Positions 41,032-49,617 of a stretch of DNA of 64,000 nt are shown here, piece by piece. Origin of the DNA: Oligoflexia bacterium (GTDB lineage: Bacteria > Bdellovibrionota > UBA1018); contig CAITVN010000092.1 of assembly GCA_903895855.1 (NCBI GenBank), forward strand, positions 1-64,000. The letters are read 5' to 3'. Numbering within the stretch: the first letter of the stretch is position 1; each line of letters starts with the position of its first letter. The notes beneath the pieces are model-generated. The model ran no database searches. It worked only from the letters and a program-made list of their open reading frames with translations, and was not told the origin of the DNA. The translations under genes and the position numbers were made by a program.

Positions 41032-42153
41032 TTAGTGAATGCCTTCTGGGAGGGCGTCTAGTTTGGGCAGTTCTTCGAGTGTGATTGCTTTATCGAGTGT
41101 CTGAGTACCCCGTTTGAGTTTTAGCGTGATCTTTTCGTGAGGCCTGTGTTTACTGAGTGCTCGTTCAATATCAAAGACCTCTTTCGTCTCGAGTCCTTCA
41201 ATTGAGAGAATGATATCTCCTTGTTGAAGTTTTGCGTGGTAAGCAGGCCCGTCTTCGACCAAGTTGTAAATCACGATGCCCTCTTCAGTTGATAATCGGT
41301 AGTGCCGGGCAATGGCTGGGGTGATTCGCTCTCCGACGATGCCCAGCCAGGGTCTGGGAACTCGCCCATAGCGTTTTAGGTCAGGCAAAATGGTCTTCAG
41401 TTCATTAATAGGAATGGCAAAATTCAGCCCGCCACTTTGCCCTACTTTTGAGTAAATCACCGTATTGATACCAGTCACTTCACCCTTGAAGTTGAATAGT
41501 GGGCCCCCCGAGTTCCCGGGGTTTACCGACGCGTCGGTTTGTAAGAAATTATCGAAAGGCCCCAGTCCGATTGTTCGATTCTTAGCGCTAATGATTCCGG
41601 CGGTCACCGTGTGTTGCAATCCAAAAGGGTTACCGACGGCAAATACGGGTTCACCGATGCGAGTGGTGTCGGAGTTAGCCAGTAAGACGGCAGTCAGGCC
41701 GACTGGAGCGGTTGACTTGCCTTTTTCTCGAATGCGAAGGAGGGCGATATCGAGTTTTTGGTCTTTGCCAATAATTTTCGCGCTGTACGATCGCTTGTCG
41801 TGAAAGGTCACGATGACCTCATCAGCGTTTGCAACCACATGATTGTTGGTGATCACAAATCCATCGGTGTCGATCACAAAACCAGAGCCAAGAGAACTTT
41901 GTTTGCGCTCGGTCGGAATTCCCCAGTGGCGCAAGAAATCTTCCATTCCAGGGCTACCATTTGCGATGATCGTGGTTGAGCTAATGTTGACCACTCCGGG
42001 CATCACTTTTTCTACGAGGTCTGGTAACTCAGATTGAGAACTCAGGGCTTGAGCAGGCGACGCTTGGCTCGGCTGAATAATGAGAGTTGAGGTGCTTGCC
42101 GCAATGACGAGAATCGAAAGATAAAAAAACAGGAGTATTCGACGACTATTCAT
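41032..42153 (-). CDS. HtrA/DegP-type serine protease with one PDZ domain
   Basis: 373 aa. N-terminal signal anchor (ILLFFYLSILVIAASTSTLI). Trypsin-like triad: His in ITNNHVVANADEV, Asp in LDIALLRI, Ser in GNSGGPLFNFKGEV. One PDZ domain follows (GIVIYNLVEDGPAYHAKLQQ, GDIILSIEG), an architecture like DegS with one PDZ rather than DegP with two. A periplasmic quality-control protease, membrane-tethered. Confidence 0.92.
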   Translation of the reverse strand: MNSRRILLFFYLSILVIAASTSTLIIQPSQASPAQALSSQSELPDLVEKVMPGVVNISSTTIIANGSPGMEDFLRHWGIPTERKQSSLGSGFVIDTDGFVITNNHVVANADEVIVTFHDKRSYSAKIIGKDQKLDIALLRIREKGKSTAPVGLTAVLLANSDTTRIGEPVFAVGNPFGLQHTVTAGIISAKNRTIGLGPFDNFLQTDASVNPGNSGGPLFNFKGEVTGINTVIYSKVGQSGGLNFAIPINELKTILPDLKRYGRVPRPWLGIVGERITPAIARHYRLSTEEGIVIYNLVEDGPAYHAKLQQGDIILSIEGLETKEVFDIERALSKHRPHEKITLKLKRGTQTLDKAITLEELPKLDALPEGIH

Positions 42154-42279
42154 AGTTTTTTCAGTTTAGATTATTCCTTGAAGAGTTAAAAGAAAGACTT
42201 ATTGGAAAGATTAGGGTGAGGATGAAATTTCTTCTAGACCATTGCCAGGAACTATTTGCGTGTCGTTTAAGATCGACGT

Positions 42280-42294
42280 AGAATCTTAGATTCT
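42280..42294. promoter_or_regulatory. 15-bp palindrome abutting PNP start codon
   Basis: AGAATCTTAGATTCT is a perfect palindrome around a central base, ending one base before ATG 42296, where a ribosome-binding site would normally be. It may be an operator or a translation-blocking hairpin. Confidence 0.5.
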
Positions 42295-42295
42295 T

Positions 42296-43201
42296 ATGGC
42301 AAAAAAAATTAAAAAAGGCGGTTCAAAAAAACTGTCAGTCAAACGACAATCCTTTTTAACCGCTTTTAAGGTTTTTGAAAAATGGGTCAAAGGGCATAAG
42401 CCCACTTGCCATGTTGTATTGGGCAGTGGCTTTGGATCTGCCCTTGATTCGCTTTGTGCCGATGGCGGGCGCTATCAAGAAAAATCGCGGCTTTCGTTTA
42501 CTCAGGTTCCTGGGCTTCCTGGCTCAACGGTAGTTGATCACGCTGGAGTTTTTCGGTTGGTGAAAGATCGAGTGAATGGCAAGACCTACTTGTTTCAACA
42601 AGGTAGACTTCACGGGTATGAGGGGCACCTTGCTTCGGTTGCCGTTTGGCCGGTGATGCTTGGGCGTGCTGCCGGAATAGAAAATTTCTTACTCACCAAT
42701 GCGGCCGGTGGCATCAATCGCCAATTTGCGCCAGGTGATGCGATGTTGATTACTGATATTGTCAACTTGAGTGGTCAGAATCCGCTCACGGGTGAAAACC
42801 CTGTGGCGCCTTCAGGTAAGCCTTGGGGGCCTAGGTTTCCTGAAATGGGGTCGATCTTTGATCAAAATTGGACAAATTCACTGGTTAAAGACCTAGAAGC
42901 CGAAAAAGTGCGAGTTCACCGTGGAGTTTACCTCGGTATTGGCGGACCCAGCTTTGAAACTCCGGCTGAAATTAGGCTCTTTGGTGATTGGAAAATGGAC
43001 GCCGTCGGAATGTCGACGGTCTGGGAGTCTATCGCGCTTAAACACTCAGGGGCGCGAATCGCCGGATTGTCACTGATTTCAAATATGGCGTGTGGAATCA
43101 TCAAAGGCGAGAAGTTAGAGCATGAGTCGATTGTAAAAACTTGTCGTGACTCGGCTGAAGCCATTGTGCGTGGAATATTGCGTTGGTCGGCAAGTCTCTA
43201 A
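42296..43201 (+). CDS. Purine nucleoside phosphorylase
   Basis: 301 aa with a Lys-rich 25-residue lead. Trimeric PNP family: VVLGSGFGSAL, QGRLHGYEGH (phosphate site), LTNAAGGINRQFAPGDAMLI, GGPSFETPAEIRLF, DAVGMSTVWESI and SLISNMACGI. In the typical family an Asn after NMACGI.. contacts the purine; the LISNMACGI block fits inosine/guanosine or methylthioinosine phosphorylases. Start of a salvage cluster with MTA/SAH deaminase, class II aldolase and MtnA; methylthioinosine is therefore a likely substrate. Confidence 0.92.
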   Translation: MAKKIKKGGSKKLSVKRQSFLTAFKVFEKWVKGHKPTCHVVLGSGFGSALDSLCADGGRYQEKSRLSFTQVPGLPGSTVVDHAGVFRLVKDRVNGKTYLFQQGRLHGYEGHLASVAVWPVMLGRAAGIENFLLTNAAGGINRQFAPGDAMLITDIVNLSGQNPLTGENPVAPSGKPWGPRFPEMGSIFDQNWTNSLVKDLEAEKVRVHRGVYLGIGGPSFETPAEIRLFGDWKMDAVGMSTVWESIALKHSGARIAGLSLISNMACGIIKGEKLEHESIVKTCRDSAEAIVRGILRWSASL

Positions 43202-43222
43202 TTAAGTTTCTGAGGCAATCGA

Positions 43223-44581
43223 ATGAGCCAATTTGAATTAGGTATTGTCGGTGATTATTTCGTACCAGTGACCGAGTGCTCGACTGCTGGCGCGGTCGCA
43301 GCGTCAGACCGTCTAGGTCTTACGCGAAATACTTTCATGGGTGTTAGCGGTGGCAAAATCGTCACCATTGAGCCGTTTACCGAGGTATTGCGTTCACGTT
43401 GCCAAAAATTCATAGATGCCAGCCGTTCGAAGGTAGTCTTACCCGGCTTGGTCAACACTCACACGCATCTGGCCATGAGTTTATTTCGTGGGCTTCACGA
43501 TGACCTACCGTTTAGTGAGTGGTTGTTTCAGAATATTCTACCGCTCGAATCGCGAGTCGTCGATGAAGCGTTTGTTCGCCTGGGTACACGCTTGTCATTG
43601 TATGAGTGTGTTCGTTTCGGTACCACGACCGTGAATGACATGTATTTTTACGCTGATGCAGCTGCCGAAGAGGTGAGTCGCGCTGGGCTTCGTGGGCTGA
43701 TTTCTCAAGTCGTGCTGAGTGCGCAATCACCCGAATGCCGTGTGCTGGGGAGTGATAAGAAACGTTTGCTAGAGCGATTAGTCGACCGGTGGAAAGGGTC
43801 TGAGACTGTTCGAGTGGGAGTAGCTCCGCATGCTCCGTACACGTGCAGTGATGAAACCCTCTCTTGGGTTGCAGCCGAGGCGAAACGGTTGCAGTTGAGT
43901 GTTCACACTCACCTCAGTGAAACTCAGTTTGAAGTTGACCAATCAATAAAACAACACGGCCTAACCCCCGTTCAGCGATTTCAACGCTTGGGCATTTTTG
44001 ATTCACCCGTCATTGCTGCGCACAGTATTTATCTAACTGATGCTGATATCAGGATCATGGTGGCGTCTGGTGCCTCAGTTTCACATTGCCCCGATTCGAA
44101 TTTAAAATTGAGTTCGGGGGTGGCGCCCGTTGCTCAGTATTTAGCCAGTAGGTTAAGAGTGGGGCTCGGTACTGATGGGGCTGCGAGCAATAACAGTCTC
44201 AATTTATTTGGCGCGATGAATTTGGGTGTGAAATTGCAAAAATGGGTTGGCGGTTCGAACACAGCCATGGTGGCATCACAAGTGCTTCGAATGGCCACTA
44301 TTGACGGGGCCCGGGCATTGGGGTGGGATTCGAAGACGGGGTCGCTTGAAGTCGGAAAAAACGCTGATTTCATTGTGGTTGACCTCGATTATCCCCATTT
44401 GCAACCGGTGAACGATGTGATCAGCCATTTGGTTTATTCAACTACCGGACTAGAAGTTGAGACCACGGTTTGTGGCGGAGTGGTGTTGATGCGTGACGGT
44501 GAATTCTGTGGTTCGGGCCTGAGTGGTGAGGATTTTGAAAACGTGAGAGATCAGGTGGCGTCACTCGCTGGTGGGTTTTGA
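43223..44581 (+). CDS. mtaD: 5-methylthioadenosine/S-adenosylhomocysteine deaminase
   Basis: 452 aa amidohydrolase. Motifs: LPGLVNTHTHLAMSLFRGLHD (HxH metal site and the family's FRG(L/Y)xDD), ECVRFGTTTVNDMYF, GVAPHAPYTCSDE, VHTHLSET, SHCPDSNLKLSSG and GTDGAASNN (catalytic Asp). Deaminates MTA, SAH or 5'-deoxyadenosine at N6. Lies 21 nt after PNP, whose product of deaminated MTA (methylthioinosine) would be methylthioribose-1-phosphate. Confidence 0.92.
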   Translation: MSQFELGIVGDYFVPVTECSTAGAVAASDRLGLTRNTFMGVSGGKIVTIEPFTEVLRSRCQKFIDASRSKVVLPGLVNTHTHLAMSLFRGLHDDLPFSEWLFQNILPLESRVVDEAFVRLGTRLSLYECVRFGTTTVNDMYFYADAAAEEVSRAGLRGLISQVVLSAQSPECRVLGSDKKRLLERLVDRWKGSETVRVGVAPHAPYTCSDETLSWVAAEAKRLQLSVHTHLSETQFEVDQSIKQHGLTPVQRFQRLGIFDSPVIAAHSIYLTDADIRIMVASGASVSHCPDSNLKLSSGVAPVAQYLASRLRVGLGTDGAASNNSLNLFGAMNLGVKLQKWVGGSNTAMVASQVLRMATIDGARALGWDSKTGSLEVGKNADFIVVDLDYPHLQPVNDVISHLVYSTTGLEVETTVCGGVVLMRDGEFCGSGLSGEDFENVRDQVASLAGGF

Positions 44582-44638
44582 TAGGTCGGACTTAAAAAAA
44601 AAGATGAGAGAATTTAAAAACCCTATTACAATTGACGT

Positions 44639-45121
44639 ATGACGAAAATCAATTTGAAGGTTTTTGCTGGGGTTTTGGGTTTGTGCTTAGCGAGCACTGT
44701 GCAAGCTGGTGAGGGTAGTGGCCGCATGAAGCACCCGTTGGGATTTTACGGTAGTTTGGCTGGCGATCCGTACATTTCATTGCTAGGCATCAGTTTGGGG
44801 TGGAATTTGATGTCGAACCTAAGAGTGACTGCGGGGTACGGTTCGACACCGCTCGGAATCATTAACGGCACCACCTGGGGTGGTGGTCTGAAGTGGCTGA
44901 TCTCTGACAGCAGTTTTACGCCGGTGCTTGGGCTAAATTATAGCCAGTTTAAGGGCGATTTTTTAGGATTAGTCGCGATCGATGCCGTCAATATCGTGTA
45001 TGTGAATGCTGGTTTTGATTGGCAAGCAGATGTTGGTTTTAATTTCGGAATCGGTGTCAATAAGGCTATTAATCAGAGCTCTACTCTGATTCCTTATTTG
45101 TCGCTTGGCTGGTTTTTCTAA
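44639..45121 (+). CDS. Small outer-membrane-type beta-barrel protein
   Basis: 160 aa. Signal peptide ending STVQAGE. The rest alternates hydrophobic and polar residues in ~8 strands and ends with the outer-membrane C-terminal signature LSLGWFF (terminal Phe). Sits inside the salvage cluster between mtaD and the aldolase, 57 nt and 19 nt from them; link to nucleoside uptake is speculation. Confidence 0.75.
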   Translation: MTKINLKVFAGVLGLCLASTVQAGEGSGRMKHPLGFYGSLAGDPYISLLGISLGWNLMSNLRVTAGYGSTPLGIINGTTWGGGLKWLISDSSFTPVLGLNYSQFKGDFLGLVAIDAVNIVYVNAGFDWQADVGFNFGIGVNKAINQSSTLIPYLSLGWFF

Positions 45122-45140
45122 ATCGTGATATCGCTCGGGC

Positions 45141-45833
45141 ATGAGCGCGACTATCAAAAAAAATCTCTGTCTTTACGGCGCAAAATTAAAAGCTCTAGGG
45201 GTTCTTTCGGCTACTGATGGCAACTTGAGTGCTCGGCTGAAAAATGGGCGATTCTTGATCACGCCTTCGGGGGTTTCGAAATCGTCACTCAAACCCAGTG
45301 ATCTCATTGAAATCGATTCGAGGGGTAAGGTGTGTAGTCAGACCGCGCGCCTGCCTTCGTCAGAGATGAGCATGCACTTAGAAATTTTTGCTCGGTGCCC
45401 CCAAGCCCAAGTGGTTTTTCATGTGCATCCACCGATTGCAACTGCCCTCAGCGCAGCGCTGCCTGAACTGAAAGAGTTGCCTTCAGAGTTTTTGTCAGAG
45501 GTGATTTTGGCGACCGGTCGGGTACCTATCGTACCCTACGCGCGGCCGGGCACCAAAGACATGGGCGAGGCCTTGAGGCCATTTTTGCCCGAATGTCGCT
45601 TGTTAATCTTAGCTAGGCACGGAGCACTAGCGTGGGCTGAAAGTTTTGAAGAAGCCTTATTTGGAGTTGAGAGGCTTGAGCACTCAGCCACTATTGTGAA
45701 AGCGACTCTTGAAATTCGTGCCAGTGTTGAGAGTCTGAAAAGGCACTCAAAAGTCCTGCTTGAAAATTTGCCGTTAGCAGAAATCGAATTTTTGAAAAAA
45801 AAGCGCAAAGAAATCGGAAATAGACTTTTATGA
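45141..45833 (+). CDS. Class II aldolase/MtnB-type protein
   Basis: 230 aa. Zn-dependent class II aldolase/adducin fold: ATDGNLSARL, LITPSGVSKSSL, SSEMSMHLEIF, VFHVHPPIATALS (zinc HxH), LILARHGALAWAESFEEAL (third His). The family includes L-fuculose-1-phosphate aldolase, the DHAP-shunt aldolase Ald2, and methylthioribulose-1-phosphate dehydratase MtnB. Next to mtnA with ATGA overlap, so its substrate is almost certainly methylthioribulose-1-P or 5-deoxyribulose-1-P; absence of mtnC/D/E/K here favours an aldolase role. Confidence 0.85.
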   Translation: MSATIKKNLCLYGAKLKALGVLSATDGNLSARLKNGRFLITPSGVSKSSLKPSDLIEIDSRGKVCSQTARLPSSEMSMHLEIFARCPQAQVVFHVHPPIATALSAALPELKELPSEFLSEVILATGRVPIVPYARPGTKDMGEALRPFLPECRLLILARHGALAWAESFEEALFGVERLEHSATIVKATLEIRASVESLKRHSKVLLENLPLAEIEFLKKKRKEIGNRLL

Positions 45834-46831
45834 ATCACCGTGAATCGTTGGGGTTAAAAATCGAGAGTGGTCGAATCTATGCTCTTGATCAGACGAGACT
45901 TCCTCACGAAGAAATCTGGCTTGAATGCGATTCGCCTGAAGCCATGTCTGAGATGATTAAGCGGTTGGCGGTGCGAGGAGCGCCTTTGATTGGGGTAGCC
46001 GCCGCCGTCGCCCTCGGAAAGTACGTAGAGCAAGGCGCGAACCTTCAGCAGTTTACTGAAAAAGCGTTGATGCTTCGTCAGTCGCGCCCCACGGCAGTGA
46101 ATCTCATGAATGCGGTTGATCGAATGTTGAAAATGGCCGGAAGTGGCCCCGATATCTCCACCGGCAAGTTTTTGCATGGGCCCGAAGTCGTGGTGGCCGA
46201 AGCATTGAGCATTTTCGATGAAGATGTCGAATTGTGCGCTAAATTAGGCCAATTGGGTGCCCAGTACATTAGCGACGGCGACTCATTGATTTCGCATTGC
46301 AATGCTGGGGGCTTAGCAACCGTAGGTATCGGCACGTCAGTCGGGGCGATCAAGCAAGCGCACCGCGACGGAAAGCGAATTCACGTTTTTGTCGATGAAA
46401 CGAGGCCGCTACTTCAAGGTGCTCGATTAACAGCGTGGGAATTGGCGAAAGAAAAAATTCCACACACTCTGATTACCGATTCGATGGCGGCTTATGCGAT
46501 GAAAACCAAAAAGATCGCTTCAGTTTGGGTGGGGGCCGATCGCATTGCGCGAAACGGTGATGTCGCAAATAAAATTGGCACTTACGGATTAGCCCTTGCG
46601 GCCAAGGCCCACGGCGTTCGTTTTTATGTCGTGGCACCTTACACAACGTTTGATGAAAATTGTGAGTCGGGTGCTCAAATTCCGATTGAGTTAAGAGCCG
46701 AGGCAGAGGTAGTGGGTGACAGAGCGCCGTTGGGTACCTCGGCCTGGAATCCGTCTTTCGATGTGACTGAAGCGTCCCTGATCACTGCTTGGGTTTGTGA
46801 TCGAAAATTGCCCTTTATGAATCGCAAGTAG
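45830..46831 (+). CDS. mtnA: Methylthioribose-1-phosphate isomerase
   Basis: 333 aa, IF2B-fold isomerase. Motifs: IKRLAVRGAPLIGVAAAVAL, SHCNAGGLATVGIGTSVGAI (catalytic Cys), HVFVDETRPLLQGARLTAWE and VGADRIARNGDVANKIGTY (catalytic Asp). Converts methylthioribose-1-phosphate to methylthioribulose-1-phosphate; it also accepts 5-deoxyribose-1-phosphate in related systems. Overlaps the aldolase by 4 nt; a weak terminator follows. Confidence 0.95.
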   Translation: MNHRESLGLKIESGRIYALDQTRLPHEEIWLECDSPEAMSEMIKRLAVRGAPLIGVAAAVALGKYVEQGANLQQFTEKALMLRQSRPTAVNLMNAVDRMLKMAGSGPDISTGKFLHGPEVVVAEALSIFDEDVELCAKLGQLGAQYISDGDSLISHCNAGGLATVGIGTSVGAIKQAHRDGKRIHVFVDETRPLLQGARLTAWELAKEKIPHTLITDSMAAYAMKTKKIASVWVGADRIARNGDVANKIGTYGLALAAKAHGVRFYVVAPYTTFDENCESGAQIPIELRAEAEVVGDRAPLGTSAWNPSFDVTEASLITAWVCDRKLPFMNRK

Positions 46832-46852
46832 CGACGCCGTGTTGAGCTATTT

Positions 46853-46891
46853 ATGAGACAGAATGTCTGGCTCAGCCTCATGAGGTTTTTT
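46853..46891 (+). terminator. Terminator-like hairpin after mtnA
   Basis: ATGAG/CTCAT (46853-46857, 46877-46881) encloses AGACA/TGTCT (46856-46868), and GAGG then TTTTTT end at 46891. Stem is imperfect but the T run is good. Confidence 0.5.
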
Positions 46892-47003
46892 ATCTCTATT
46901 TTGCTCCCGATTTCCAGTATTTTTGCTTGAAAATCTAGCCACTAGGGTGTTTGATTTGCCTGAACAATTTTAACCTATCAGACGGCCGAAGGAGAACTCA
47001 ATC

Positions 47004-48179
47004 ATGTCATCAATCGTTGTTGTTGGTATCGCTAGAACTGCACAAGGTAGCTTTCAAGGAGCGCTCTCGTCGGTCGCAGCCCCGAGATTAGGCGCGGCAG
47101 CAATTGAGGCGGCTCTGAAACAAGCTGGTGTAAAGCCTGAGGTGATTTCTGAGGTGATCATGGGCAACGTGCTGATGGCGGGGGTTGGCCAAGCGCCAGC
47201 GAGGCAAGCGGCCATTTATGCGGGGATTTCAAAATCAGCGCCAGCGGTGACGATCAATAAAGTTTGTGGTAGCGGAATGAAGTCGATTTTAATGGGCATG
47301 CAGTCGTTAGCCCTGGGTGACAGTGAGTTTGTGGTGGCGGGCGGAATGGAAAACATGACTCAATCGCCCTATTTGTTGAAAACAGCGCGCGCAGGATTTC
47401 GACTGGGTCATCAACAAGTCACTGATTCGATGATTCATGATGGTTTGTGGGATCCCTACAACGACCAACACATGGGCAATTGCGCTGAACTTTGTGCGAA
47501 AGAATACAAGTTCAGTCGTGAAGCACAAGATGAGTTTGCGATCACCAGTTTCAAGCGCTCACAAGCTGCTCAAGCAGCGGGCCATTTCAAGTCAGAAATC
47601 GCGAGCGTTATGATCGCTGGAAAAAAAGGCGACACCGCCTTTGATACCGACGAAGGCCCGGCAAAAGGTCAATTCGATAAGATTCCTACGTTGAAACCTG
47701 CCTTTGATAAGACCGGCACGGTGACGGCCGCGAATGCCTCAACGATCAATGACGGCGCTTCGGCACTCGTCTTGACCACAGAAAAGAAAGCAGCTTCACT
47801 AGGTTTAAAACCGCTAGCGAGATTAGTTTCTTATGCAGGTCACGCTCAAGCGCCAGAGTGGTTTACCACTGCGCCAGCCGAGGCGATGCGAAAAGCCATG
47901 AGAAAAGCTAGCTGGGAAACCAACTCGGTAGATCTCTTCGAGGTGAACGAAGCCTTTGCTGTAGTGGCTATGGCAGCCGAGAGAGACCTCTCGATTTCGC
48001 GCGACAAACTCAATGTTTGGGGTGGGGCCATTTCACTCGGGCATCCGATTGGTTCGAGTGGTTCAAGAATTGTGGTGACGTTGATCAACGCACTTCAGCG
48101 GTTAGATAAAAAACGTGGAGTGGCCGGTATTTGCATCGGTGGCGGCGAAGCGCTGTCGGTTTGCGTAGAGCGAATGTGA
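47004..48179 (+). CDS. Acetyl-CoA C-acetyltransferase (thiolase)
   Basis: 391 aa. Condenses or cleaves acetoacetyl-CoA. VCGSGMKSI carries the acylated Cys, GGMENMTQSPYLL is the family signature, NEAFAV, GGAISLGHPIGSSGSR (His) and CIGGGEA (second Cys, here near the C-terminus). Strong AAGGAG before ATG 47004. First of a unit with the CoA-transferase subunits, suggesting acetoacetate/ketone-body use or short-chain acyl breakdown. Confidence 0.94.
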   Translation: MSSIVVVGIARTAQGSFQGALSSVAAPRLGAAAIEAALKQAGVKPEVISEVIMGNVLMAGVGQAPARQAAIYAGISKSAPAVTINKVCGSGMKSILMGMQSLALGDSEFVVAGGMENMTQSPYLLKTARAGFRLGHQQVTDSMIHDGLWDPYNDQHMGNCAELCAKEYKFSREAQDEFAITSFKRSQAAQAAGHFKSEIASVMIAGKKGDTAFDTDEGPAKGQFDKIPTLKPAFDKTGTVTAANASTINDGASALVLTTEKKAASLGLKPLARLVSYAGHAQAPEWFTTAPAEAMRKAMRKASWETNSVDLFEVNEAFAVVAMAAERDLSISRDKLNVWGGAISLGHPIGSSGSRIVVTLINALQRLDKKRGVAGICIGGGEALSVCVERM

Positions 48180-48210
48180 TCGGTGATTTTCACACGAAAG
48201 GATTGAATTG

Positions 48211-48918
48211 ATGGAATCGTTTATTAGTAAAGTGGTTTCTGGCCCAGCTGAAGCGGTGAGAGGTGTCTTTGATGGCGCTACCCTGGCTTTGGGGGGCTTT
48301 GGGCTTTGTGGTATTCCAGAAAATAGCATTGTTGCCCTGGTTGAACAGGGAAGAATGAATCTCACTTGTATTTCTAATAATGCCGGTGTTGATGACTTCG
48401 GCATCGGACTGATGTTACAAAAACGGCAAGTCAAGAAAATGATTTCAAGCTATGTGGGTGAGAACAAGCTCTTTGAAACGCTGGTTTTGTCTGGCGAGCT
48501 TGAGATCGAGTTGACTCCACAAGGCACCTTGGCTGAAAAATTAAGGGCTGGCGGGGCGGGTATTCCGGCATTTTTTACCGCGACCGGGGTAGGTACCATC
48601 GTCGCTGATGGTAAAGAAGTGCGAGAGATTAGGGGCCGCCAGTATGTGCTCGAGCACTCTCTAATCGCTGATTACGCCTTCGTCAAAGCGTGGAAGGGTG
48701 ATGCCATGGGTAACCTCGTGTATCGAAAGACTGCGCGAAATTTTAATCCGATGGTGGCGACCGCTGGTAAAATCACGATTGCTGAAGTTGAAGAGCTTGT
48801 GCCTGTGGGCTCACTCGACCCTGATCAAGTGCACACGCCTGGAATCTATATTCAGCGTATTTTTCAAGGTAAAAACTACCAAAAAAGAATTGAACGAAAA
48901 ATTTTAAGACAAGCTTGA
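48211..48918 (+). CDS. scoA: 3-oxoacid CoA-transferase subunit A
   Basis: About 235 aa. Family I CoA-transferase alpha subunit: TLALGGFGLCGIPENSI (GxGGxG-type loop), LTCISNNAGVDDFGIGLML, SSYVGENKLFE, QGTLAEKLRAGGAGIPAFFT. ATG 48211 follows AAAGGA with normal spacing. Moves CoA between succinyl-CoA (or acetyl-CoA) and acetoacetate together with subunit B. Confidence 0.94.
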   Translation: MESFISKVVSGPAEAVRGVFDGATLALGGFGLCGIPENSIVALVEQGRMNLTCISNNAGVDDFGIGLMLQKRQVKKMISSYVGENKLFETLVLSGELEIELTPQGTLAEKLRAGGAGIPAFFTATGVGTIVADGKEVREIRGRQYVLEHSLIADYAFVKAWKGDAMGNLVYRKTARNFNPMVATAGKITIAEVEELVPVGSLDPDQVHTPGIYIQRIFQGKNYQKRIERKILRQA

Positions 48919-48930
48919 GGGGAGTATTTT

Positions 48931-49587
48931 ATGGCTTTGACTCGTGAACAAATTGCAAGCCGAATAGCGCAAGAGTTGCAAGACGGTTTTTATGTGAACC
49001 TCGGTATCGGAATTCCGACCTTGGTTGCGAACTACATTCCAAAAGGCGTTCGTGTCGTGCTTCAGAGTGAAAATGGATTGCTTGGACTGGGGCCTTATCC
49101 GACTGAGAGTGAAGTCGATGCTGATCTCATCAATGCGGGAAAAGAAACGGTAACCGCCGCTCCTGGATCGTCATTTTTTTCGAGTGCTGATTCATTTGCC
49201 ATGATTCGTGGCGGTCACGTTGATTTGACCGTGCTCGGTGCAATGGAAGTCGACGAAACCGGGAGTCTCGCCAATTGGATGATTCCTGGCAAAATGGTCA
49301 AAGGCATGGGAGGCGCGATGGATCTCGTCGCTGGTTCGCCTCGAGTGATCGTGGCCATGCAACACGTAGCAAAAGATGGTTCAAGTAAGGTGTTGCCCAA
49401 GTGCACACTTCCTTTAACTGGTGTCGGCGTCGTCAAGCGTATCGTTTCAGAACTTGCAGTCATTGATGTGACCCCAGAGGGATTGGTGCTCAAAGAACGC
49501 GCGCCAGGTGTGAGTGTTGAAGAGATTGTGAAAGCCACCGCCGCAAAATTAAGAGTTCCGGCTCAAGTTCCAGAAATGAAGCTCTGA
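48931..49587 (+). CDS. scoB: 3-oxoacid CoA-transferase subunit B
   Basis: 218 aa. Catalytic Glu lies in [12 protein letters not shown]. Other motifs: [58 protein letters not shown] (in part). Begins 12 nt after scoA with AGGGGAG before the ATG. Completes the heteromeric transferase. Confidence 0.95.
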   Translation: MALTREQIASRIAQELQDGFYVNLGIGIPTLVANYIPKGVRVVLQSENGLLGLGPYPTESEVDADLINAGKETVTAAPGSSFFSSADSFAMIRGGHVDLTVLGAMEVDETGSLANWMIPGKMVKGMGGAMDLVAGSPRVIVAMQHVAKDGSSKVLPKCTLPLTGVGVVKRIVSELAVIDVTPEGLVLKERAPGVSVEEIVKATAAKLRVPAQVPEMKL

Positions 49588-49617
49588 TCGAGTCTATTAC
49601 AGAAGGATAGTGTCATC

